The translations under genes and the position numbers were made by a program. The notes under the pieces were generated by a model, which made no database searches, was not told the origin of the DNA, and saw nothing but the letters and a program-made list of their open reading frames with translations. This document shows positions 36,400 to 48,899 of a stretch of 64,000 nucleotides of DNA, piece after piece (the first letter of the stretch is position 1; each line of letters opens with the position of its first letter). Origin of the DNA: Strongylocentrotus purpuratus (taxonomy: Eukaryota > Echinodermata > Echinoidea > Camarodonta > Strongylocentrotidae); NCBI RefSeq assembly GCF_000002235.5, contig NW_022145611.1, positions 11,496,342 to 11,560,341 on the forward strand, written 5' to 3'.

Positions 36400-37175
36400 A
36401 AGAATAATATATGCTAATTTCATGTAATTTTACATAAAAAGGTAAAAAAATTTTTGACAATAAGATTCGACAAAAGGAAAATCATATCAGTATTATAAAC
36501 AGTTTTTTAATAACTACCTAACGCTACCTGATGCCCTTAAAAATAAGTCATCCAACTACAACATACACCCGATTGACATTCAAAGAAAATAATCATATTT
36601 AAATCTATGTATTTCATAGAAACTACTGCTTTAACCAACACATTAGATTCTGAAGTATGTAGGCCTATGACATGAACCAACAATCACTATCATATCAAAT
36701 GTGCCCATCATAATATTATCTGTGGAAAGATAGACGGGCCTAAACTCTGTCATGAATAAAGCTCTCAACAGATATATATATATATATATATTATATACAT
36801 TTAAAAAAAAAAAACATTTGCTAAATGAAAAGAGGTAAAGAAAAAAAATCAATCTGGAATGAGCGGGAAATAAAAGTCGATGACAGAACATGAAATTATG
36901 TTTTCTTTGCAGGACAATAGTGGCATTTACAGCAACGGTTGGCGGTACGGGGAGCAATGTTTTAGATGTTGGTGGGAGATGCCACCTCCATGACTGTATG
37001 GAGCTGGCAAGAGAACCCCGATAGACAAAGGCCAGGAAGGGCCACAAAGCGCAGGGCAGCTGTCTCCTGTAACCCGATGCGCCAAACGGTCATACTTAAC
37101 ACCGACCCTTCTTGCGTCGCGGCCAAAAGGGCGTCATTTTAATTCACAGCCATGCCTTGCTCCAGAAAGAAGTAG
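36400..37175. other. AT-rich DNA, then a GC-richer patch
   Basis: Short (TA)n at about 36773-36791. 36910-37140 is GC-richer with a long open minus frame (36643-37047) that lacks an ATG at its 5' end. Could be an exon or element; I see no convincing splice pair. Confidence 0.3.
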
Positions 37176-37180
37176 GAGGA

Positions 37181-37252
37181 AGGCAGACAGAGAGGGAGAG
37201 GGGAAAGAAGAGAGAAAGAGAAGACAGAGAGGGAGAGAGAAGGAGAAAGAGG
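37181..37252. repeat. GA-rich microsatellite
   Basis: GAGAGGGGAAAGAAGAGAG-type units. Confidence 0.9.
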
Positions 37253-37436
37253 AAAACATATCCCATGAAAAAATACTGTTCCTCGAACACATAGGTCTTG
37301 TTTGAGGTTGAATTCAACCTTATGCCCTACAGATGAGAAGGTGAATTTAGAAACGTTACTTCGATCGAAATATTGACTTATTTGTCGGCTTTTTGTACTG
37401 GGTCAGAAGGGCATGTGTTCCACTGTTAGGTTCTCA

Positions 37437-37468
37437 TCTCTCTTTCTCTCCCTTTCTCCATCTCTCTC

Positions 37469-37535
<67 letters not shown>

Positions 37536-37560
37536 TTTTCCCTGTCTGTCTGTTTCATTC
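37437..37560. repeat. (CT)n with internal poly-C
   Basis: CT tract of about 120 bp interrupted by a poly-C run (about 37468-37479) and grading into CTGT. Both strands are open and give low-complexity polymers. Confidence 0.95.
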
Positions 37561-37569
37561 TCTCTCCAC

Positions 37570-38445
37570 AAGCATTCTCTTCCATTCTGCCCTCTTTTCT
37601 TCCTGGAGTTCAACTATCCAGAGTGATGAAATAGAATTATTGCAAGAGGGTATCACATGTGTACATCAAGAACACAAAAGCTTTGCCTGACTAGGTTTCA
37701 TGAATAGAGTCAATTACAAACCAAGCTTGTCATTTCCCCATTCAATGGCCATTTATCTGTAAGAATGATAAATGATAAATCATCTCTTGCTCAAAAAAGT
37801 CATGGAGCGCGTCCACATGCCATGTTTACAATCGAGTGCATCATTTTGGGTGTGAAAAATTTACATACAACTATTTCTGAATTAAATCATTTTTTGGTCA
37901 ACATCACAAATATGACTGAGATCAATGTCTCAAAAATGAAAATTTCAATTACAACACAATGTTTCTCGACAAAACATAAAATATAATCATGATGTGATAT
38001 AAATGTGTACCTTTCCACTGAATGAATTAAGGGGACAAAGTATTGAAATGTAATGATAACCCTATGGCTTTCCAATGATTCTTTTTCTAATCCATTGTCC
38101 CTACCATCTTCATATACTATATTTAGTAGGGCCTATACCTTTCCTTACTGGATCAAAATCATTATAAAAAAACACATCAATGAGATTTATAGTACATGCT
38201 ATTACTAAATATCAAGCTTACAAAATCAAAATCACATTCATAGAAGGAATCTTAAACCCTTTCTCCTAAATACATTCCCAACTTTCCTTTGAAAAATAGG
38301 GAGGAACAATATACTGTCCTTTTATATTCACTGCTTTTATTAAGATGTCCAATCATCTACCCAACCCCCTAACAAACACAAAACCAGGTTTCCTCATTAT
38401 AACAATATCCAAGCTGTTATGCTATCATGATTTTCATATTCCAGT
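37570..38445. other. AT-rich non-coding DNA
   Basis: A single CCAGAAGG-like word precedes it at about 37401-37414. No gene supported. Confidence 0.45.
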
Positions 38446-38449
38446 CGTT

Positions 38450-38760
38450 ATCCACTCGTCATACTAGCTTGTCAGCTGACATTGGTGTTCCTCGCGAGGT
38501 CAACAAACGCTGCGGTCAAGCCTGGATGATGGTCAATTGATGCTGCAGACAGGCTTGTGGTCAGTGTTATCATGAAAAGCGAGTGGCTGTGACCTATATT
38601 CATCCAGTGAACGAGCGAGCGGTGTGAACAATGGCCGGTTGACCTACTGCTATTTCAAGCTCATCATCCACTGTGTGAGATTGCCCACCATAATGAGGAG
38701 ACAATTTCCCCTGGATAACACAGCAGTTTCACACTGTTGACTCACAGGTCTTTCCAGACA
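38450..38760. promoter_or_regulatory. Possible enhancer island
   Basis: Balanced base composition in AT-rich surroundings, with CAGCTG, TCGCGA, GGTCAATTGATG, CTGTGACC and a Sox-type GAACAATGG (about 38627-38635), plus TTGACCT words. No open frame of note, so regulatory function is more likely than coding. Inference only. Confidence 0.25.
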
Positions 38761-38764
38761 TGAT

Positions 38765-39040
38765 ACAATGTAGATCTAGGTAATTTAGCACAAATGTACA
38801 AGTGCATAGATTTGCTCTTTTAAAGATATCAGATGACATCACTAAGAAGAGAAAATCCTATCCTAACGCAAAATTTGAAATTTCACATATCTTAGGGCTT
38901 TTAGTTTTAGGGAATAACTTGTGAAAATTTACAAGCTTTTAAATTCAATCGTTGTGCAAAAAAATACTTTTACATCTACCACAGATAAAAGTCAACATAT
39001 GACAACCAAAACGAGCAGAAGCTGGGTGTAAACAAATTGT
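38765..39040. other. AT-rich non-coding DNA
   Basis: Nothing distinctive seen. Confidence 0.4.
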
Positions 39041-39041
39041 G

Positions 39042-39045
<4 letters not shown>

Positions 39046-39093
<48 letters not shown>
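39046..39093. repeat. (TA)n microsatellite
   Basis: About 24 uninterrupted TA units. Confidence 0.98.
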
Positions 39094-39095
<2 letters not shown>

Positions 39096-39488
39096 GAATA
39101 CAGTTCCCATGCTAAGGCCCTTCTGCCTGGGGACAAAAAGACGCAAACTTTCTACCAGATACCATACTCCCATCACGAGCAGATGCAAAAGCTGTAGAGG
39201 TACTTAACAACTGACCAATCATCAGAGGGGTGGCCCAGACATTACCTGGAAGCTGAACACAGACCTCTCTGTTAAATATGTCAAAGTCATTCTGTCAATC
39301 AATACTCAGTTAGGCCGAAAGATTTGACAAGGGTTTATCCCGCTTGTGATACACCCGCATGCACGAGATGCCATCGACTTCCTGCATGGAGATATTGGCT
39401 AAAGGGCAGAAATATTTCATAGGGGTATCCCTTACTGACAGTTCTCTCTTTATTTATTGTGACATCCTTTCAATATGCTGTATGCTAA

Positions 39489-39610
39489 GCGCCAGAAGGG
39501 CATATATCCATAAAATCAAGCCCTACTGGCCCTCAACAGATGATCGAACGATGCCAGAACGAGGTTATCAGTTAATAACATATATAGTTAAAAGCCCTTC
39601 TGGCTCTCAG
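39489..39610. repeat. CCAGAAGG-family inverted element
   Basis: GCGCCAGAAGGGC (39489-39501) faces GCCCTTCTGGCTCTCAG (39594-39610). Between them lie further degenerate copies (CCCTACTGGCCCTCAACAG at about 39521-39539, TGCCAGAACGAGG at about 39552), suggesting nested or multiplied arms. Confidence 0.65.
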
Positions 39611-39619
39611 CAGACACCA

Positions 39620-39980
39620 CTAGGGTTTTTTAATTTTATTTATCATGTTTGATACAAGAATCGATTATCACATTTGTTTGATTGAACCTGTATATCATTA
39701 AGAGATTTCACTCAACTCAAATCAAGGCCTTGTTTTGTAAAACTTGCAATCGATGATAACTACTGCAATCCTATAACAAATTTGTTTACAAATGATCAAA
39801 TATTGCTTCCTTAGTGAAGACAATATTTATGAAATAATTTTTTGTGAAATACAGATTTATTCATCTGAAGATCAAGGGGAATCCCAATCACAAGATTTAA
39901 GGTCTTTTTGTTATTACATTTCCTATTGAAAGAGCAGCCACAGACTCCAAAAGAAAAAGCTCCAAACAAAATATGAAGGA
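39620..39980. other. AT-rich non-coding DNA
   Basis: Nothing distinctive seen. Confidence 0.4.
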
Positions 39981-39984
39981 AATA

Positions 39985-40276
39985 GAACACAAACTGTAGA
40001 ATGACCATACTAACATAATAACATTGTACGAAAATCGATATAGCCAAAAGCAAAATCAGTGAAAGAAAAAAACCCAATGAATAATACTTTCATAAAAAGT
40101 ATAAAAACAAGAACTAACAAAATCAATAAAACCTTGAGTAAGAATAGGGAAAGAGAAAGACAATATCACAAATAAGATTTTCATAAGTATTAGGACACAA
40201 ACAGTCATAGAATGAGCCACATACTAACAATGTTACAAAATCAATAAAACCAAAAGCAGGAACAGGGAAAGAGAAT
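39985..40276. repeat. Degenerate direct repeats, three partial copies
   Basis: A motif of the form ACACAAAC..TAGAATGA..CATACTAACA..ATTGT-ACAAAATC-ATAAAACCAAAAGCA..AGGGAAAGAG occurs at about 39985-40066, in part at 40108-40160, and again at 40193-40276, with spacing near 90-110 bp. TTTCATAA-GTAT also recurs (40089, 40179). Old tandem duplication. Confidence 0.6.
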
Positions 40277-40279
40277 GAA

Positions 40280-40735
40280 TGCCATAGAGATGAATAGAAA
40301 AAGAAAATGACTTAATTCAGACGATGGAAAAATCTCAGCTAGCATAATACAGGCAGGAAAAATAACATCTGGGAAACGCATTGAGCATCAAAGACAAGGA
40401 AGAAGGGGAAAAACAGAAATCACTTCATGTCTGCATCAACATTTTCCAGCACAGTCACCATACAACCGCAGAATATCAGGCTATCCGGCTGATTTATTGA
40501 ATGTGACAATGGTATCCAGAGATTGCAGGTGAAATATTCATAAAGACTGTTTATGAACGACTGCAAGGTTACTCCCGTTATAGACACAATGAAATGGATC
40601 GAAATCATTTTCTCATAAACACCGTAATCGTTTTTTGTGCTGCTTTATATTCCAGGTTTTTTTTGGTTTTGTTCACTCCTGACTTTCATTTCCACCAACT
40701 CTTTGCACCATTGAATTTGTGGTTATGCTTTTGAT
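40280..40735. other. Non-coding DNA
   Basis: No gene supported; poly-T run near 40656. Confidence 0.4.
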
Positions 40736-40737
40736 AC

Positions 40738-40812
40738 AAGAAAGAGAGAGGGGATAAAGATAGCAATAGAGGGAGGGAGAGAGAGAAGAAGGAAGAGAGA
40801 GAGAGAAGGGGA
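40738..40812. repeat. GA-rich microsatellite
   Basis: GAGAGAG and GGGAGGGAG units. The Ser/Leu-rich minus frames over it are artefacts. Confidence 0.9.
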
Positions 40813-41064
40813 ACGATAAATGGACAGAAATGGACAGAAAGGAGAGAACAGGCAAGAGGGAAAATGGACAGAAATTAAATGGAGTTGAAAGAAAGAATGG
40901 CAAAAACATGACGTATCACTTGAATAGGAGTGCAAAAACCACCTTTCCATGTACTGTAAAGCCGAACATTTCCCTGAGCAGATGAAAACTTTCTTGAATT
41001 TTGCAAGTGTTCCTCCACAAATCGCAAAGTTTCTAGTCACAAAGTTTCTGGTTACACAGTAGAC

Positions 41065-41264
41065 ACAGTAGGCCTGTTTTCATCAGACCGAAGTTGCAAA
41101 ATAACCCGCTATTTTCAGACTCAGGATATTTTGGAAACAAGACCAAGAGGAACGCTAATTGCAACTGCAGGCTGATAAAAACGCAAATTAGCTGGCTAAT
41201 TTGAGATCGGGCTAGTTAAAATAGTTATTTTGCAACTTTGGTCTGATGAAAACAGGCCTACTGT
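41065..41264. mobile_element. 200-bp MITE-like element with 41-bp terminal inverted repeats
   Basis: ACAGTAGGCCTGTTTTCATC and onward at 41065-41105 is the reverse complement of 41224-41264, with one mismatch in 41. The interior is about 118 bp with no open frame. I could not identify an unambiguous target-site duplication, so the exact ends are uncertain. Structure fits a miniature inverted-repeat transposable element, a non-autonomous relic mobilised by a transposase encoded elsewhere. Superfamily not assignable from this copy. Confidence 0.75.
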
Positions 41265-41269
41265 TGGCA

Positions 41270-42335
41270 ATGTGAAAATCAAATGAGGGTGGGGTGGCTG
41301 AGGGAAGACAACCTACTCAGCTGTAAAATGAACACAAGGAATCGAAAGGAAGTTAGATAAATCTAGAAAGTTCAAACCAGAGCATGGACTCGGTGCGGAG
41401 GAAAAAATATGGAAACGCAACCTAGATCAGCAGAATGAAAACTTTGAAGAAAGTTTGTCTAAGAGATTACAGTGCACCTAGAAGTCAATGATCTATCCTG
41501 CATTACGAAGCCTTCTTTGCAATATGTCGTTTCCAAAGGAAAATGTGTCCTACATACAGTGATGAATGACAAATCAATAATTTCAACCAGGAAAAACTTG
41601 CTGCGGTGATTATTCAAGCAAGTATTCCATTAATCTTGAAAATAGAGATCTTTAAAGACTGGATTACAACATTTGTAGTTATTATACTATACAGAATGTT
41701 AGGGAAATATGAGGAAGGGTGGTCATGATGAATTATCCATGAATACAGGCCTATGTGAATTGTTAGATCTGGTAAATTTTTATCTGAATTTAATTCAATT
41801 TCCATCCTGCAAACCAACAAACATGAAGGACACTTCAACAAATTACATGGCAACTACAAGTATCAGTCCTCTTGAAAAGCTGAACAGCGTTTAATGCAGA
41901 GTTCACTCAAGTTTGAAGATGCCACCTACACAAATTGTTTACTTTAATGTAAAAATAATTTGGTCAATCATTTTTCTTTTAGACTCGTCATGGCTAGTTT
42001 AAAAGCTACTTCCTTGCATCAAACAACACATCAGGTCACATTTAAATCAACTTATCTACCTCATTGGTGCCATTTTCACACTATGAGCTCATAACCATAA
42101 TGATGCATACTTAAAAGTAGATTTGGGGATATAACTTATTCAGCAGGGTCTCTGTTTGGGGTGACTGCTCGGAGAGAAGAAAGCAGACAGAGAAGGATCA
42201 TGGGATGGACACTGTTGGTTACAAGGTTGAAAGGGTTAAAGGTGGAGGAAGGAAAGAGGAAAGGAGTGAACGAACAGGCACCATCATGATGCACTGGGAC
42301 GTAGTTCAAGGACCTTCTAGCAGAGTTTACTAGAT
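41270..42335. other. Non-coding DNA
   Basis: No gene supported. Ends at a poly-C run (42344-42358). Confidence 0.4.
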
Positions 42336-42343
42336 TACTAGCT

Positions 42344-42358
42344 CCCCCCCCCCCCCCC
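42344..42358. repeat. Poly-C run
   Basis: Fifteen consecutive C. Confidence 0.95.
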
Positions 42359-42639
42359 TTCAAAAATGCCTGGGTGTGGAGTGTGGAAAGAGGTTAGTCT
42401 ACAAATATCAACCTCCAACACTTTTCATTTAGTGACAAAGGGTAAACATTGCTTTACTCTTGGTGTAGAAAAAATATATTAAACATATCTTCTGCAAACC
42501 ATTTCTGATCTCACAATCCATTTAGGCTTTAGCTGTATACATGTACCTATGGTAGGTTTCTAAAGGTATAAGTCGTCGATATTATGAACTGACTTACACC
42601 AATATAATGGATTTGTCTGTTCATAAAAGCACATACTGA

Positions 42640-42735
42640 TGTTGGTGATAATGATGATGATGATGATGGTGGTGATAATGACGATGATGATGATGGTGGT
42701 GGTGGTGGTGGTGGTGGTGATGAGATGGTGATCAT
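42640..42735. repeat. (GAT)n/(GGT)n trinucleotide repeat
   Basis: GATGATGAT and GGTGGTGGT runs with interruptions, ending in GATCATCATCATT. On the minus strand this yields Ser/Thr/Pro/Ile polymers that should not be read as protein. Confidence 0.95.
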
Positions 42736-42739
42736 CATC

Positions 42740-44070
42740 ATTAGTGCATCTACAAAGCAGTCTTTCCCATGAATGACACAGAGCTGTCATATTGTTTCAT
42801 ATATTTAATTACTTTATCATGCTTTTCTAACATACCGTCTCTAACCTTGCTTTCTTTCCTATTTCAAAACAATGACATCAAACTTAAATGTAATGACATT
42901 GCGACCTTCACAACTTTTACAAAGTCAATTACATGCCTTGTAAATATTACAATTTATTGTTGCATCTTTGAGATCTCTCTATCATTAAAAAAGAGGAAAG
43001 GGTTAATTACATGCATTAAGCACTGATAACGATCTTTAGTACGTGCTTATCTTCATCTATGAGAATTCCTGCTCCTCTTCAATCTCCAATCAAAAAGAAG
43101 ATTACTTGCAATGATGAACCCTATACAAAACCATTTCCCTTGACCTGAACAATTAATAATGACATTACAAACCGATGAAATCACTTGTCAGGCATTGAAA
43201 AAGTAATTACAAGGCATTCCTGTGCAAACCACAAAACAAAGCATGCCATTTTTTTTCTACAATGCTCTGGTTTAGCTCTCCCCTATCTCTCGATTTTGTA
43301 TAAGCAATCTCAATAACTGCAGATTATCCTTCCAGTATTTGAGCTATCAATAGTAATGACAATGCCATTAGTCAAATGGGGTGTAAAGAATGATCATAGG
43401 ATTTGACATTTGGTGTTTATAACTAATACTGATGAAGTGTAATAGCATAAAATAATATTCCGCTTGACGAGGCAGAACAACATCTTCCTTTTTGTGTCTA
43501 TTGGTGTACATACACACATGTATAGTATACAAATCTACATGCTAATCAAACGCAATTTTTATATCATGTACATTATACAATTGAACTCAAATGACTTATG
43601 TTTGTTTCAAGTTCAGTATTTGAATTGAAGTGTATTTTTCAATGGGTAAATGAATGGTAACTGTATGTAACAAAGGACTTGCGCATATTTGGTGAGCTTT
43701 GTGTCATAAATATACATGTACAAATGTGAAGTGTATTACACTTTACATCATCATAAAATTCCGCTGCTTTTCCACATCACATCTGAACGAGCCTTAAAAA
43801 GATCAATTATTGCAAGTGCTATCATTACCTCTACGCAGATTCGCAGAAATTTAAAATTTAAATATTTGTGTGAATAGGACTACGTGCACACACTGGAGAA
43901 AGTGTGAAGAACATTGTTACATACCATCTGAACGTGCCTCAACCCAAGTGAGTCACCCTGATCTGCCGGTCACCAAGAAGTATCAATTTCACAATCAGCC
44001 CCCTCCAAGGAAGAGATGAAAAGGAAGGAGGGGTGTTCAAGCCTAATTATACTGTTTCCCCCTCCTCATT
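42740..44070. other. AT-rich non-coding DNA
   Basis: No supported feature; a TGTACATACACACATGTATAG palindrome-like patch lies near 43505. Confidence 0.4.
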
Positions 44071-44076
44071 CCTCTA

Positions 44077-44091
44077 CCCCCCCCCCCCCCC
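44077..44091. repeat. Poly-C run
   Basis: About fifteen C following CTCTA. Confidence 0.95.
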
Positions 44092-44099
44092 ATTCCCAC

Positions 44100-45440
44100 A
44101 TGGATTGATCCTGCGTAGGTCGATGTCTCGTTGATAGTTTGAATATGTACATGGATACTTGATTTTTTTTATGATCAATTATTGAAGAAGTTGGATTAGG
44201 GAATGATGTTTTCATTTAGCTATTACAAGTTATATTTCCACAGATTAGGTCAATGTTTCAAAATAGAAATGACATTAACCTCTTAAATGTGGAATCCATC
44301 TACCATGAAGGTTGCCCCATGTTCTACATAGCATTTTAAGCTTTAAAATAAACTTCAGCATATACTGGTAGCTCCTATACAGTCACTTTCTTTACTACAT
44401 ATGAATGAAACAAAATAGAGAGCTATTGCAGGCCAAAAGTTCAATGTTCCTTCGTGTTTTGCAACTGTTAAGCATCTGATATCATGGCTGAAACATAATC
44501 CATGTACCCAGGCCTGTGCGTATCCAAACAACATTATTGGTAGCAACATAAATCATAATGATTAATGCTGCCCAATACAGGTGGGGATTACATTAACAAA
44601 GCAATACAATGGAGTGGGGTTTGATTACTATAAAGACAATGAAGTGATAAATTCTGCGTCTCGCAGCTGACGTCCGAGGATTGAATATCACATTCGTGGG
44701 AGGGTTCACTTCTCATGAAAACTGGGTTAGGTGCTCCATGAAGCAGAATCCAAACTTCCTTATCTTGTTAGCCAAGTCGCGCGCATCCTGCAGTACTCCG
44801 AATCCAGGATAAATAACCGCACAGAGGCGACAGTGATGGGTAACTGGCAACGTCCACGCCACGCACAGATCATCGTCATCATTTTTCCAGAAGTGTTCAA
44901 ACAATTTTTTCCTGCTATTCAGCAGACCGTGGCATCCATCAATGTAATGGGGAAACAGCTTGATATGATTTGGGGAAGAGAAGCAAGACGAGGGAGGGTA
45001 GGGATAGTTCCACAGGCGAGACATCTGGCTTGATGAGTAGGACGGTTTCAACTGAAAAGGGTCGTTGACCTTACTTTAATCAAACCAGCCCTGGACTTTA
45101 CCGCCAGCCACCATCGATGCTACCCTACATGATGATGACACACCTAGACCTAGCTTTAGTCAGAATACCCATGTACATGTAGCCCATGTGACTCTGATTT
45201 ATCATCTACAAACCTTTTCACAGATAAACCATACATTAGGAATAATAGCCTGATTTATCATCAAGTTTACTGCTGAAGTTGAATATGTCATAATCTGATT
45301 ATTTCCTAGAAATGGCGACATTCAGGCAATAACTCTTCTCTTCTATATCATATGTGAGCGTTTTTCAGATAATTTGTAAAATCTTTGCTAAGTGCTTTGC
45401 TTTGACACTATATGTCTCTTTATATAAATGTCTCTTTGAA
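44100..45440. other. Non-coding DNA with a doubly open patch
   Basis: 44713-45051 is open on both strands for about 100 codons with balanced composition. The minus frame has several Cys and Asp residues, the plus frame is Ile/Gln-rich. I found no convincing splice pair or motif. Possibly exonic, not called. Confidence 0.3.
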
Positions 45441-45445
45441 TTTTG

Positions 45446-45696
45446 TCTGTCTGTCTCTCTGAATTTTGTCTGTCTGTCTGTTTTTCTACTTCTATCTATC
45501 GCACTCTCTTCTGTCTGTCTTTTATGACGGCAACAGTCTGCCTATTTCTCTCTCTCTCCCCCATATCTATCTATCTATTTATCTACCTATCTATCTATCT
45601 CTATTTATCTCTATCTACCTATCTCTCTAATTATATATTCACATTTCTTTCTCTTACTCTGAATCAAGTTGTTTTCTCCCTTTCTATCCATCTATT

Positions 45697-45764
<68 letters not shown>

Positions 45765-45806
45765 TCTCTCTCCATCTCTCTCTCTCTCCATCTCTCTCTC
45801 TCTCTT
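45446..45806. repeat. Compound (GTCT)n, (TATC)n, (CT)n microsatellite
   Basis: CTGT units (45446-45484), TATC/TACC units (45565-45636) and a long CT run (45702-45805). Ser/Leu-rich frames on the plus strand are artefacts. Confidence 0.95.
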
Positions 45807-45809
45807 CCT

Positions 45810-46935
45810 GAAACCTATTTTCAAAACAGTTTAGATGGAGAATACGGTCTAATGGGCCTCCATCCATCTCCCTCAAGAATCCAACTATCTATCCTGTTGA
45901 CACATCCAATCCTCATAAACTCATCATCTACACTAATTAAATTCTCTGCCCAGATCAATGAACTTGAAAATCAAAAACACAGATTCGGCACAGCCACTCT
46001 GCTATTCACAGGGGATAAACACATTGAACCTTTCAGAGGTAGAAGGCAGTTAATGCTAAATATTACATATTATTGACAAATAGTTGTATCAGAGAAATTA
46101 TACACATTTAGCTGCAGATCCAGTATGAGGCTAATGCAGGAGTTAGTCTACAACTTCAACATTTCAGACCCTACTCATTACAACCAACAACATTTTTTCT
46201 CAGACACTTTACACAGTAGCATGTGAGTGACAGACATTCAATCAGTTAATTACAAGGGGACTTGCGATCAATTTAAGCCCAGGCTTTGGAGGGGCTTACT
46301 AGAGGATCTAGGGGTTGGTTGAAGGGGTGAGATCAGGATGGGATTAAGCTAATCATGGAATAGGATTACACTGTCATATCCAATATGTTAGGTGATTCAT
46401 TCTCTTCCTTTTGGGCTTCAATGAGATAGGTAAGGAAAGGTCCTGTGGCATCACCTTCATTCATTAAACCGTGCCCAAAGCTGGGAGAACAATGGCAGTG
46501 ACATTAACTGATTTGAGAGATGAAAAGAAGAATTAGAAATTGAAGTGTTCACACTAATGATATCAATACTACGTTATAACATATCATGAAAATACATTCA
46601 TACATGTACATGGATAGTGGCAATGTACAGCTTTGCACAAAGTCAGTATAGAAATGATGCATGAATGCATGAACACTAAAAAATGATAACATTGATAAAC
46701 TATCAGTATTCCAATTCCAATGTTTCTACATCTACTAAAGATACACACCCTGATGTATTATGCCTAATACAACAAATTAATGCAACAGTATATTTTATGT
46801 GTGCAGAGGCTTACTCAAATGCTTTTTTTTTCAATTATATCTTGATTTTCTACAGTTACTGCCTACTGGTAAGAGTTGAACAATATCGACTTTCATATCC
46901 CGCTTCCTATTTCTTCATTCATCTCCCTACCCTAA
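45810..46935. other. AT-rich non-coding DNA
   Basis: Contains an AACAATGGCAGTGACATT patch at 46489. No gene supported. Confidence 0.4.
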
Positions 46936-46939
46936 TCCT

Positions 46940-46941
<2 letters not shown>

Positions 46942-46978
<37 letters not shown>
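46942..46978. repeat. Poly-C followed by (CT)n
   Basis: Ten C directly joined to about 26 bp of CT. Confidence 0.95.
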
Positions 46979-46979
<1 letters not shown>

Positions 46980-46984
46980 TTCAC

Positions 46985-48830
46985 TATTATTATACATCTA
47001 AACATTCATAAGATACACAGATTTGAATAATGCACTGCTTGTCAAAGAACAAGAGAAAACATCACAAGTAGTGATCCAATTTACTGGGCTTTCACTGAAG
47101 ATAAACCAATCCAATAACAGCGATAACCGTTTTACATGCCGATCACATTGTAAGAAGGTTCCTGGGGGGATTTCACATGACCCCAAATCTCAAACATAAA
47201 ATTTTGTCATTCACATCCACTCTTAACTGTTTGTTTTTTTGTACAAGCAGTTAACTAGAAATAGAGATGTTGTGCATGGAAATTATTAGAACCTAGTTTT
47301 ATAAACTTATCAGGCTACCTTTTTATTCTGAAGTTACATTAAGAGCAGACCAATCAAATTAACTTAATAATAACCTGTAATGAACTGATTTGACTCACTG
47401 TTGAAAAACCTAATCAATTTGGAAAAGGGCACAACCCACACTAAACATCAGTACTTACATGGGGATTTATGATACAAATCCCATCATATTCTCCACCTAC
47501 GATAAATACCTTAGTGTGAAATCCACTACTAATTGCATCAAGAGGGAATTTCCCTTCATCCGAACTGGTAAGGCATTGAACCTATACATAAGATAGGAGG
47601 TTAGCAACCTACTTTCTCTAGATCTTCATGCTTCGTAGTTAAATCCAATCAGTTGAAGCCTGAACAAGCATCTCAAGCAATCTATTTCCCTATGCTGCTT
47701 GAAGAATAACTTATCAAAAATGATATAAGTTTCTGCACCTGCAAAAACCATGTGAGTTTGGGAAATGCAGTGATTTTTGTCTTAATTCCTCTGTGAAGAT
47801 TTTAATTGCTTTTTAAAGACATGCAACAACTTGTAAGATATGGCATCTAAAAAAAATTAGGTCTGTAGGATTTGAATCAGGCATTATCAAGGAAAATAAT
47901 TCCCACTTCCAAACAATATCTGATATTCAGTATGACTATCATAAGAAGAAGCACACTAACCCAAATGCTTTCCTGAATGTTTCATGGAAAAACAGCCCTC
48001 CTGCAAATTCAGCAGAAAGTGAAAATGCTATGTTGCAAATTCTAAACAAGCTCCAAACAAATAGCTTCCTTTTACACAAAGTGTTAAGGTTTACGTTCAT
48101 TTTTAAGTTTCATACAATATGTCCAGTTTCGTTATATTATTATGTTTAGGGGGGCTACTTCATGTATTTTTTTCAAATAAAACCTTAACAAAGGAGTGAA
48201 GAGCACTTCTTTGTAACAAATCCCTCAGCAACAAAATTAAAGAGACTTTTATGAATGCTTATGTGAACATGTGAGTCTATGCTTTGTTTTAAGCAAACAA
48301 GCATATACACAACAAACATCTCAAATGTGATGAAGGTGAATGGAGGGAATAATCACCTGATCACTCTTAGCAGAGAAAGAGAGAGAGGGGGAGAACGAAA
48401 GAAAGGGTCTCTTTCCATGTGTCAGAAGGTGAGAGTCTTGGGGGAGGTTCGTTGACCTCTACCACTGACCCAACATGTAATCGCAAACAAACCACCAGGG
48501 GCTAATTCCATTGACGGCACAACTAGATCCTTTTCATGCCTCTTAATCTTTTTTCACTTTCTCTTTCGTCTTTTCTGGATTTTCTTTCGAGTTTCAGCTT
48601 GGTGTGTCCACAGAAAGAACCACACTCTGATCTAGATTTTATAGTTTTACATTTCCTTGTGCATGTATAGACAATAACTCATTTTTCATACAGCAATTTG
48701 AAAACTACAAGTAAATTATCAAAGCAGGCACCAGTCAAAATATGATCAAAGAATGTATTTTGTTGATAAGGTTGTTTCAAAATTAAAATTCAAGTCCATT
48801 TCAGTCCATTACACTTTTTTGTGGGTGATA
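46985..48830. other. AT-rich non-coding DNA
   Basis: A CTG|GTAAGG donor-like site at 47567 ends a short open stretch without a good acceptor. 48440-48475 has a spaced TGACCT/TGACCC pair. No gene supported. Confidence 0.4.
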
Positions 48831-48836
48831 AAAAGG

Positions 48837-48899
48837 TTTGAGAGCTAGAAGGACATTGACTCATTAACATGGACATGATTCCCTTCTGTCTCTCAGAAG
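48837..48899. repeat. CCAGAAGG-family inverted element abutting the GAA tract
   Basis: TTTGAGAGCTAGAAGGAC (48837-48854) faces CCCTTCTGTCTCTCAGAAGA (starting 48881). Each arm has one substitution from the family word. Its right edge, CTCTCAGAAGA, merges into the GAA repeat. Confidence 0.55.
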
